Part shown: in pieces, positions 8,853 to 16,500 of the stretch
Layout of the letters: each line of letters opens with the position of its first letter
Position numbering within the stretch: the first letter of the stretch is position 1
Source: an uncultured Ruminococcus sp.
GTDB taxonomy: Bacteria; Bacillota; Clostridia; Oscillospirales; Ruminococcaceae
Assembly (NCBI GenBank): GCA_937902395.1
Contig: CALGTV010000012.1
Span: 1-56,414, forward strand
Direction of reading: 5' to 3'
Length of the DNA: 56,414 bases
Notes under the pieces: generated by a model
Databases searched by the model: none
Told to the model about the DNA's origin: nothing
The model's input: the letters and a program-made list of their open reading frames with translations, nothing else
Made by a program: the position numbers and the translations under genes

Positions 8853-8991
8853 CGGTGCGACCTCTTTCGATCTGCCTACCGCCCTTATAATGAGCCTGAG
8901 GAACCCTCGCTATTTACATTCTCTATCGCCACCGGACTCCTCCCCTTTCGTTGAGTATTCAGCGAGCCACTCGCTGTAGTCTTTTGGAGTC
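8853..8991 (-). other. Structured 5' domain of the large RNA
   Basis: Three helices close with near-perfect complementarity in one 140-base stretch, as described for the whole RNA. The GC content is clearly higher than in the rest of the transcript, as expected for a structured RNA. The segment TCCGGTGGCGATAG resembles the start of 5S rRNA, but the rest does not. Confidence 0.6.
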
Positions 8992-9010
8992 TTTCCTTTT
9001 CCTTGATTAC

Positions 9011-9039
9011 ATAATATCATACTTTTTGTGCATTGTCAA
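9011..9039 (-). promoter_or_regulatory. Promoter of the large minus-strand RNA
   Basis: On the minus strand TTGACA (9034-9039) and TATTAT (9011-9016) have 17-bp spacing, predicting a start near 9004. Confidence 0.8.
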
Positions 9040-9097
9040 TAGTTTTTTTGAACTTTTTTGAGATTTTTTATTTAATAAATACTTTAGATTTACCCAC

Positions 9098-9126
9098 TTG
9101 ACATTTTGCGTAAGGTTTAGTATAAT
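9098..9126 (+). promoter_or_regulatory. Consensus promoter of the DUF1292 gene
   Basis: TTGACA (9098-9103) and TATAAT (9121-9126) are perfect, with 17-bp spacing, divergent from the RNA promoter at 9011-9039. Confidence 0.85.
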
Positions 9127-9182
9127 GATAGTGTTGGGTGCAAAAATATTTGTACCCTTAATTTATTTTCGGAGGGATTTTC

Positions 9183-9548
9183 ATGTCAGACGAAATCAAG
9201 GATTTAGAACCTGTTTTATATTCACTTATCGACGATGAAGGCCATGAACACGAGTTTGAGCTTCTGGATTCTTTGGAGCTTGATGATACTACCTACTACG
9301 CTTTCACACCTGTTTATGATGACGCTCAGGCACTTTTAAACGGCAGCAGCGAGCTTATCATTTTAAAGAGCGACGGTCCTACTATGGACGAGGGCGGCGA
9401 CGTTATCTCAATTGAGGATGACGAGGAATACGAAAGAGTAGCTGAGCTTTTCACAGAGCGCTTAGAGGAATATTTTGACATCATCGACGAGTTTGACGAG
9501 GATGACGGCTGCGACTGTGACGAATGCAATCACCATCATTTAAGCTAG
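9183..9548 (+). CDS. DUF1292 (YrzB-like) protein
   Basis: A 121-residue, strongly acidic protein. The N-terminal half has the DUF1292 pattern (VLYSLIDDEGHEHEFELLDSL, then the YYAF(T)P-type strand), followed by an acidic middle (EDDEEYERVAELF) and a Cys/His-rich tail (CDCDECNHHH) that could bind metal. The function of the family is unknown. In many Firmicutes it is encoded near alaS and the ruvX homologue, which are not present here. GGAGGG is 7 bases before the ATG. It is a single gene behind a consensus promoter; the next unit downstream is the small RNA at 9605. Confidence 0.85.
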   Translation: MSDEIKDLEPVLYSLIDDEGHEHEFELLDSLELDDTTYYAFTPVYDDAQALLNGSSELIILKSDGPTMDEGGDVISIEDDEEYERVAELFTERLEEYFDIIDEFDEDDGCDCDECNHHHLS

Positions 9549-9569
9549 AATTTTGTCAGAAACTTTCTC

Positions 9570-9598
9570 TTGACGAATAAGGGTTTATATGATAAGAT
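9570..9598 (+). promoter_or_regulatory. Promoter of the 6S-like RNA
   Basis: TTGACG (9570-9575) and TAAGAT (9593-9598) have 17-bp spacing, giving a start near 9605. Confidence 0.65.
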
Positions 9599-9604
9599 TA
9601 AGTT

Positions 9605-9806
9605 AAAGAAAACACATTCTGCCTTGTACGACCAAGCATAGTTTTTTATAATCCAACACTTTTTACAAGGGAGTTTAGCTCCAACGGCGGTTTGCAGGCC
9701 TCCCGACAATGTCGGATGTTGGAAGCAGTAATGCCAATGGGCGGGCACCCACCTGCTTTGTGCGGGTTTTATACCACTATGCGACGGCAAGGCGGAAGTT
9801 TTTTAT
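9605..9806 (+). ncRNA. ssrS: Probable 6S RNA
   Basis: This non-coding unit of about 195 bases has its own promoter and a T-rich end (GTTTTTTATTT at 9798-9808). The ends pair as a closing stem: TTCTGCCTTG near 9617 with CAAGGCGGAA near 9788. Next come a small internal loop, then GCATAG(T) with (A)CTATGC, then a large bubble (TTTTTATAATCC on the 5' side; a hairpin-bearing 3' side) and an apical stem containing GGGAG/CTCCC. Closing stem, central bubble and apical stem fit 6S RNA, which binds sigma-A RNA polymerase. The position after a DUF1292 gene is consistent with Firmicute 6S loci but not decisive. An unknown sRNA remains possible. Confidence 0.55.
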
Positions 9807-9833
9807 TTAAGACACAAACAATTGACAAAACAA

Positions 9834-9866
9834 AGAGCAACGCTTGGGCGCTGCTCTTTTTCTTTT
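9834..9866. terminator. Intergenic terminator, possibly bidirectional
   Basis: AGAGCA (9834-9839) and TGCTCT (9852-9857) form a stem around ACGCTTGGGCGC, followed by TTTTTCTTTT on the plus strand. The reverse direction has only a short T-rich tail. Confidence 0.6.
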
Positions 9867-9957
9867 GCGGTAAAATATTCAGTTTGCGCAAAGGGTAATT
9901 AATCACAAGTTTTTGCATTTATCTGTAAAAGCTTATGAGCTATCATAAAAACTATAC

Positions 9958-11973
9958 TTATTCTTCTTTTTCAAAATTTGCAGTTATGTTCATATCTTTT
10001 GTGAGTTTAAGAGTAATTTCTGATTCCTGCTCAGTAATATCTCCACTCCAGCCGACAAAAGCATAGCCATCCTCACAGGTTGCTTTTAAGGATATCTCAA
10101 AGTCAGAGAAATAACTGCCTTGCCATAAACTGTCGCCAGGGTTGACAGCTATGGTATTTATATGGATTGTTCCGCCATTCACAGCATTTGTACCGATACT
10201 TACGGTATATGCGTTTTCAAGATTATAACCATCCTTGAGCATAGTAACAGCGTAGTCATATCTGCCGATGATGAATTGGCGGATGATATCAAGCTCATTT
10301 TCAAAACGCTGCTCAAGCTCATTATTGGTCATTTTAGTAACCCATCCCGGACCGTTACGCTTATACTGCTCGGCTATATATGGAGCAATTGTGCTTTTCA
10401 TTTTTTCAAGAGTTTCAAGCGCACTCTCAGGACAAAAGGCGGTATTACGAAGGTCCATATATGTATTGATAAACTGCGCCTTAAACTCATCGTTTTGCAT
10501 TAGCTTATTGAATAAAAGCCCCCAGCCCCAGTCGATATTCTGAATTTGCTCTAAGGTATTTTTCTCTGCTCCGCCTTCATCTGGTCGAAAGGCGAGCGCA
10601 AAATCATTATCATAAAGCATAAAACGCCATCTGCCGTCTGCATACTTATTTTCAGCGTCTGTTTGTCTAGCGCGCCATACTCTCCAGTTGTTGCCGGCAA
10701 ATGCGCCATCGCCGTTATCGATGTAGAGTAAAACCGCCATATAATCAATCAGGTTTTGTATATCAACATTCTCGCAAAGCCAATTATAATGCTCCTCCTG
10801 AGTAAAATCACGCCAGTAGATACTGCCATCAAGCTCCTTGAAAAGTTCAATATCCGCATCCTCGCCCTCGTCAACCTTAGGTTCATCATTTACAATATTT
10901 TTGACTATAACAGCATTTTTATCGTCAACGCCATAATTATCTTCAATGTAATTATCTGAATAATCCTCGGTAATACTGTAAATGCCCCAGTATTCACCAT
11001 TGATAAAAACGATGCAAGGCTCTGCGCCCTGAGTTGCAAAATTACGGTCGGTTAAAAGGGTTTGAACATAAGGGTCGCGCAGAAGAGTAAAATAGTTATC
11101 ATTTCCACCGTTGCGCAGAATAAAGGTTTTGAAGCTTTCAAGCTCATTTTCGCCCGTATCTGTCATAAGCCCTGAGATAAGAGGGTATTCAAGACGCTTT
11201 GCGCCGTATTCCTCACGGGCATAAAGGCGCAGACTTTTCTGATAATAGGTACGGGTAGCTGTTCCCATAATGCGCATACCCATATTTTGTTCAATTCCGA
11301 AAGAGCCGTCATTCTCTATGAGCTGCATTACAACCTCACGTTCCCATTCACGCCCTTTCTGTGAAAAATTACCCTGAATTTCCCACGTTCCTGCATACTT
11401 TGCATCAGGGTCTGACGCCATCCAGTCATCATAATATTTGCCCATTACATAAATGCCGTTTTCGTAATCAAAAAGGCTGTCGCTATCAAGAACAAGCGAG
11501 ATTATTTTAATATCCTTATAATCAAGACCTACAAAATAAGTTTTTGTAGTAACATCACTGATAATTTCTCCGTCAGCAGAAAAAGCGGCGGCACGGATAA
11601 CAGTGCCCTTAGTAACTGTCGGCGGGGTATGGTCGGTTTCGAGCGAAATTTTGTTAGTGCTTACAGCTGAAAGAACATTCGGGTTTGCAGAGCAGTCACC
11701 TATTATCATTCCCTCAGCAGGAAAAATAGAAGAGTCTTTTGTAGGAATACTGCCATCAAGCGTATAGCGGATGATAGCATCAGCATCACAAAAAGCTGTC
11801 AGCGTAAATTCTTCATCATAAGAGCCTGTTTCATAATTAAACGAAGGGGCGCTGACTCTTATTTCAGGAACAACAGATGGCTTAGTATCAGCGCTATCTT
11901 TACAGCCGCCACAAAGACAGCTGACTGTAATTAAAGAAAGAACCAACATAAGAATATGCGCGCGGTATTTCAT
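9958..11973 (-). CDS. CotH-domain lipoprotein with chitobiase-type and B-repeat domains
   Basis: A lipoprotein signal ends in CLCGGC, giving lipidated Cys24. A beta domain typical of chitobiase C-termini follows (IIRYTLDGSIPT). Next is a long CotH domain: GMRIMGTATRTYYQKSLRLY, FILRNGGNDNYFTLLRDPYV, CIVFINGEYWGIYSITE and WRFMLYDNDFALAF. The last 70 residues form an InlB/Flg_new-type repeat (GYAFVGWSGDI, NITANFE). CotH proteins in spore coats are atypical kinases; in Ruminococcaceae, related domains are common on surface and polysaccharide-degradation proteins. The ATG at 11973 has GGGAGG 7-8 bases upstream. It appears monocistronic. Surface attachment to the membrane is inferred from the lipobox; the substrate is unknown. 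Confidence 0.88.
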   Translation of the reverse strand: MKYRAHILMLVLSLITVSCLCGGCKDSADTKPSVVPEIRVSAPSFNYETGSYDEEFTLTAFCDADAIIRYTLDGSIPTKDSSIFPAEGMIIGDCSANPNVLSAVSTNKISLETDHTPPTVTKGTVIRAAAFSADGEIISDVTTKTYFVGLDYKDIKIISLVLDSDSLFDYENGIYVMGKYYDDWMASDPDAKYAGTWEIQGNFSQKGREWEREVVMQLIENDGSFGIEQNMGMRIMGTATRTYYQKSLRLYAREEYGAKRLEYPLISGLMTDTGENELESFKTFILRNGGNDNYFTLLRDPYVQTLLTDRNFATQGAEPCIVFINGEYWGIYSITEDYSDNYIEDNYGVDDKNAVIVKNIVNDEPKVDEGEDADIELFKELDGSIYWRDFTQEEHYNWLCENVDIQNLIDYMAVLLYIDNGDGAFAGNNWRVWRARQTDAENKYADGRWRFMLYDNDFALAFRPDEGGAEKNTLEQIQNIDWGWGLLFNKLMQNDEFKAQFINTYMDLRNTAFCPESALETLEKMKSTIAPYIAEQYKRNGPGWVTKMTNNELEQRFENELDIIRQFIIGRYDYAVTMLKDGYNLENAYTVSIGTNAVNGGTIHINTIAVNPGDSLWQGSYFSDFEISLKATCEDGYAFVGWSGDITEQESEITLKLTKDMNITANFEKEE

Positions 11974-12139
11974 CAAAAGACCTCCCTGTTAGTAGCAGTA
12001 AAACGGGTAAAAATAGTATTTGTTTTAATTACTTGTAGCCAAAATCAAAAGCTGTTTAAAATTTATATTCTTACAAATTTTTCTACATTATAACATACTA
12101 ATCCTTCAAAAGCAATCCTCTGTAATACGTATAAAACCG

Positions 12140-12499
12140 CTACTTATTTTTCTTCACAAGCTCTTTTATGCCGATAGTCAGTATGAATATACCAAAGAGC
12201 TTTGAGAGAAGATTTGTGGGTATTTGAGTTGCTATGAGCGAGGATATTGCTGAGAAAATACAGCCGCATATTATGGCAGGCAGGATGCCTTTGAGCTTTA
12301 CAAGGCCGTTTTTACGGTGGATGATAATTGATAAAATGGCTATGGGGATAAAAAATATCAGGTTTATCCCCTGCGCTGTGAGCTGTGGGATTTCGGTAAA
12401 AAATATCATATATAAAATGAGTATTACTCCCCCGCCAAGCCCTAATGAAGCGCATATCCCTGCAGCGGTCGCGACGGCAAAAAGAATTATACTACTCAT
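12140..12499 (-). CDS. Half-size TSUP (TauE/SafE-type) permease, second subunit
   Basis: About 119 residues with four hydrophobic segments and the TSUP signature ASLGLGGGVILILYMI near the N-terminus. Canonical TauE/SafE anion exporters have about 250 residues with two such halves. Here the halves are separate genes. The start at 12499 is preferred over an upstream in-frame ATG because it overlaps the preceding stop as ATGA, the usual translational-coupling arrangement. A heterodimeric exporter of sulfite, sulfonates or organic anions is inferred; the substrate cannot be told. Confidence 0.85.
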   Translation of the reverse strand: MSSIILFAVATAAGICASLGLGGGVILILYMIFFTEIPQLTAQGINLIFFIPIAILSIIIHRKNGLVKLKGILPAIICGCIFSAISSLIATQIPTNLLSKLFGIFILTIGIKELVKKNK

Positions 12500-12840
12500 A
12501 GAATGAGCCTCAGAGCGCATATTATGAGTAAAAGCGCGAACAGCTTTTTTAAGATCTTTGCAGAGATTCTGAGCAAAAGCTTTGTACCCACAACCGCACC
12601 GACAAGCCCGAAGGGAATGAGTAAAAGCGCTGTTTTGAAATCAATATTACCCTTTACCGAATAAAAAATGCTGCTTATAATGCTCATTGGCATCGTGAGT
12701 ATCAAAGAGGTAGCGTGGGCGGTCTTTGTGTCCAAAAAGCGCTTTAACATCATTACCGCTACAAGCCCGCCGCCTGCGCCAAAAAGCCCGTTTGCGCACC
12801 CTGATAACGCACCGCAGAGGGCTAAACTGAGAAAATTCAT
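12496..12840 (-). CDS. Half-size TSUP (TauE/SafE-type) permease, first subunit
   Basis: A 114-residue membrane protein with the signature GCANGLFGAGGGLVAVMML at the N-terminus and four hydrophobic segments, ending RLIL. It is the upstream partner of the gene at 12140-12499 and overlaps it by four bases. The ribosome-binding site is weak (GGTGAT). The pair forms a two-gene operon. Downstream on the minus strand lies the non-coding gap before the CotH gene. Confidence 0.85.
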   Translation of the reverse strand: MNFLSLALCGALSGCANGLFGAGGGLVAVMMLKRFLDTKTAHATSLILTMPMSIISSIFYSVKGNIDFKTALLLIPFGLVGAVVGTKLLLRISAKILKKLFALLLIICALRLIL

Positions 12841-12885
12841 CTATATCACCGAGGGTAGTATGCGCAAGGAACGGGGAGATTATTC

Positions 12886-12953
12886 AATGCACAATGCACG
12901 AATTCATCTTCGATGAATTTGCACGACTGCACAACTGCACAATTACGCTCTTA
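12886..12953 (-). repeat. TGCATT-type intergenic repeat, altered hairpin
   Basis: On the minus strand this copy has the same architecture as 361-407 and 13095-13163 (GTGC - arm - 3 bases - arm - GTGCAT units). Its arms are AATTCATC/GATGAATT (12901-12908 with 12912-12919) instead of GATTTAT-type arms. Complementarity is retained. Confidence 0.7.
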
Positions 12954-13000
12954 TATAGTTTTGATAAGAGGTATTGGATTGAGGCTCTTATAAAGAAAAT

Positions 13001-13033
13001 AAAAAGGCCGAAGGCTTATGCCTTCGGCTGTTT
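13001..13033. terminator. Bidirectional terminator, end of the kinase-HPt operon
   Basis: GCCGAAGGC (13007-13015) pairs perfectly with GCCTTCGGC (13020-13028) around TTAT. T runs lie on both sides (TGTTTTATT on plus; CTTTTTATTTT on minus). On the minus strand it is the first terminator after the HPt gene. Confidence 0.8.
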
Positions 13034-13094
13034 TATTGTGAATATAAATTATTCAAAGACACACGAAACCAAAAAGGTATCAACCCACAAAAGA

Positions 13095-13163
13095 CAATAA
13101 TTGTGCATTGTGCATTGTGCATTGTGCGGATTTATCCTTGATAAATCTGTGCATCTGTGCATT
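13095..13163 (+). repeat. TGCATT-type intergenic repeat
   Basis: Three or more tandem TGTGCATTG units are followed by a 40-bp segment (13124-13163) identical to 368-407, with a GATTTAT/ATAAATC hairpin core. Confidence 0.8.
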
Positions 13164-13166
13164 GAA

Positions 13167-13541
13167 TCAGTTTTGCTTAATGTACTCTTTAATCACATCG
13201 CAGATTTTGAAATACACCTTTTCAAATGACGGGGTTTTTACCCTGGCGTTTTCTATTGAGCCTGAGCGCAGGTCGTTTATGATATCTACTGCGTGGTCAG
13301 AAATCGGCAGAAGGCCTAAGTTTAAAGCCATACCCTTGAGAGAATGAATAGCGCGCTCGGCGGTCTTGCAATCGCCCTCCTTGAGCTTTTTTACATATTC
13401 GATATAGTTTTCATTATCAGGCATCTGGATAAGATACTTTAAATAAAATGGCTCGTTATCCATCATTCTGCCTATTGCGCTTCTTGGCTCGCAATCAAGG
13501 GCCTCAAGCGCTTCAAAGAGTTCATCAGGTGACATACTCAT
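13167..13541 (-). CDS. Stand-alone HPt (histidine phosphotransfer) protein
   Basis: 124 residues, mostly helical, with the HPt motif AIHSLKGMALNLGL at about residues 65-78; the histidine is the expected phospho-acceptor. It follows the hybrid sensor kinase directly: the kinase stop and this ATG share a base (TGATG), so the two are translationally coupled. It probably takes phosphate from the receiver of that kinase and passes it to a response regulator, which is not in the window. GGAA lies about 9 bases before the start. Confidence 0.88.
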   Translation of the reverse strand: MSMSPDELFEALEALDCEPRSAIGRMMDNEPFYLKYLIQMPDNENYIEYVKKLKEGDCKTAERAIHSLKGMALNLGLLPISDHAVDIINDLRSGSIENARVKTPSFEKVYFKICDVIKEYIKQN

Positions 13542-16500
13542 CAGTTATCATTCCTTCCCATTTTACTTAAATTTCCAAGCCTTGATAATACCAAAAACAG
13601 CTTATCATAATCAATAGGCTTTGAAACGTGGTCGTCCATACCGTTTAAGAGCGCCTCAGAGATATCCTCAGTAAAGGCAGAGGCTGTCATTGCGATAATA
13701 GGTATAAACTTTGCATAGCCTCGCTCGAGCGCTCTTATGCGCCTTGTTGCCTCGTAGCCATCCATAACAGGCATTGAAACGTCCATCAGAATTGCGTTAT
13801 AGTAGCCGTCAGGAGAGTTTGTAAACTTCTCAACAGCAATTTCACCATTTTCAGCACACTCAACGATCACACCGCGCTTTGTAAGCATATCCGACGCAAT
13901 CTCAAGGTTCATCTGATTATCCTCAACAAGCAGAATTCTCAGTCCCTCGACATTGTAGCTTTCATCAGACTGCGGTATCTTGTATTTACCGAATGAATCC
14001 ACGAGCAAATCAAATATCGCTGACTGGAATACAGGCATTGAAATGAGCTTATCAACACCCGACTTCTGCGCGGTATCAATGACGCTTGAAATATCAAGCG
14101 GACAAATAACTGCTATCGGCATCTGGCAGGATAAATCAAATCTTATCTGCTCTGCAATTTTAAACGACTCTTCGTCAAACCAGTCGATCAAAACAAAGTT
14201 GTACTCATAAACTGTATTCATACGGCGCTTTAGCTGATTTACAGCTTCTTCACCCGACTCAACTACAGTATGCTTGACACCCATTCGCTTAAACATCAGA
14301 GCGATCTCAGGGTCATCAGCATTTTTGAGCACAACAAGCGCTCTTATCGCAGAAAGGTCGCCGTTTTTGACCTTCTGCTCTTCGGTCTGAACATAGTCAA
14401 ACGCCAAGTGAACAGTAAAGGTCGTACCCACGCCCTGCTTACTTGTAACGTCGATAACGCCGTGCATCAAGTCAACTAAGTTTCTTGTAATTGAAAGGCC
14501 AAGACCCGTACCGCCATAGTTTTTAGCGATACCCGCACTCTCCTGCTCGAACGGAACAAACGCTTTTTTGATAAACTCCTCAGACATACCCTTACCTGTA
14601 TCTGATACGGTAAAGCGGAAATTCACCTTGCCATCCTGCTCGGTGAGCTGGTCAGCGCAGAGCATTACCTTACCGCCCTGCGGAGTAAACTTTATAGCGT
14701 TTGAAACAAGGTTAATAAGAATCTGGTTTACTCGCAGCTGGTCGCCTATCAGGGTTGTAGCATAGATGTTATTTACCTTTACAGAAAGCTCAACGCCCTT
14801 TGCCTGGGCCTGAGAGTAAAAGAGAGTCTGAATACCTGTAACGAGCTCTTTTATATCAAACTTTTCGTGAGCAATCTTCATCTTACCGCTCTCAATAGAG
14901 GCGATATCCAGAACATCATTTAAAATGCCTAAAAGATGCTTTGCGGCAGTTTCGCATTTTGAGATATATTCATCCTTCTTCTTGGTTTCGCGGCTGTCCT
15001 TCGCCATTGAAAGATAGCCTAAAACCGCATTGAGAGGAGTTCTTATCTCGTGGCTCATCTTTGACATGAACATACCCTTTGCCTGAGAAGCGTTTCTTGC
15101 GGTTTCAAGCGCATCGCGCAGGGTCGATTTATAAAGCTCGTCAGCTCTTTTTACATCATCAATATCCTTTTTGAACATGATGAAGTTTTCAGGATGATAC
15201 TGGTCAGGCTCTACGCCCTGAAGCAGGAACGACGCCCATTTATACTGGCCGTGGCTATCCTTTGAACGAGCCTCAAAGTAAAATTCGCCGCCTGACGCCA
15301 CAAGCTGACGGGCTGCTACGGTATCAAATTTCTGAGTAAGCTGAGCAAAATCGTCAGGATGGATATTCTCATCAAAGTTATCCCATACAACATCGCTCTC
15401 TGTTTTTACAAGCTCATTTTCTTCATCAACTGTATACCACAAAATCTTCATCGTAGAAAGATTTACCTCGGCAACAGATGCGTTGGCGTTACAAACATAG
15501 GTAATAAATCGACGAAGCTCTGAGGCATTACGGTTTATTATCTTTTCATTTTTGATCTTTATGATAAGACCTATGATCATCGCTACAAATGCGCATACTA
15601 AAAATGCCACAACAGCGAAAACCTCAGGGTTATCATACATATAATCCATAATGTTGCTTGACTGGGTAACAGCGTTATACTTTATAGCAAGGTTATCGAT
15701 ATACGGACCTGAAATGCTCTCAAGCGCCTTATCAATAACTGATACTAAGTTATAATCCTCTTTATCAAGAATACCTATTGAGTATTCATACATGAAATCT
15801 GAAACATGGTTTAATACAAGGCGGTGACGTCTGTCACTATTCACCGAGCGCTGACCGCAGTATGAAATACAGTAGTAACCGTCAACCTCGCCTGACAGCA
15901 CTGCCTCGATACATTCATCGTGAGTTTTGTAGTATAAAATCTCTCTGCCTGACAGAAAGGTTTCTTCATGCTCCTGGAGCATTGAAGCATCCTTAACTAC
16001 CGCAAGCTTTTTGATATCGCCCGACAGATCCTTTCTTGTAACAAGGGAGATACCCATTCTGATATAAGAGTCAGTCAGTCTGTAATGGGTATTCTGCTCC
16101 ATATTATAATCATTAGGAGCGTCGAGCACCAAAGTAGGATAACCCGCATTTATAATCTCTAAATACTGCTCACGGTTTTCAGTATAGATAATCTCAATAT
16201 CAAGCGCTAAAACCTCTTCGAGCTTCATTTCAATTTCAGCCAGAATACCGCAAGGCTTTTTGTTTTCATCAAAGTATGACAAAGGCGCACGGTCAGGATT
16301 CACTACCGCTGTGAGCTTTGAGTCTGATGCTCTGAGATTTTCAAGATACTGAGTTTCGGCAAGAGAAAGCATCAGAGAGCCTGCATACTCATCTGTAAAA
16401 TATTTATCCTGCAAAACGCCCTGAATCTCAGGGTAATCATTCTTAACGCTGTCAAGCGCAAAATTCACCTCATCGATAAGCCCCATGGCACTATCTGAAA

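Larger units (their letters stand above)
8157..9004 (-). ncRNA. Large unassigned RNA, about 850 nt
   Basis: No ORF of normal length covers this stretch, yet on the minus strand it has a consensus promoter (9011-9039) and a strong terminator (8155-8190). The 5' domain folds by eye. GACTCC/GGAGTC (8986-8991 with 8935-8940) encloses the hairpin CAGCGAG-TGG-CTCGCTG (8960-8976). CGGTG(G)CGA pairs with TCGCACCG (8926-8934 with 8853-8860), enclosing a GAGG-GTT-CCTC hairpin. The AT-rich middle has two related segments containing AAGGGTG and AATG(T/C)ACTGATT. The 3' part has five copies of a GGTGAGTCC-type motif. Candidate known classes to compare are raiA, ROOL and GOLLD RNAs. The class is not assigned, and a string of tiny ORFs is an alternative reading. 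Confidence 0.7.

Noticed and set aside
8920..8940. A 5S rRNA gene
   Set aside because: Only about 14 bases resemble the 5S start; the conserved central and 3' parts are missing and no other rRNA is near.
9605..9806. Signal recognition particle RNA
   Set aside because: GGAAGCAG occurs but not in the helix 8 context with the symmetric loop and GNRA-type tetraloop; the overall fold suits 6S RNA better.
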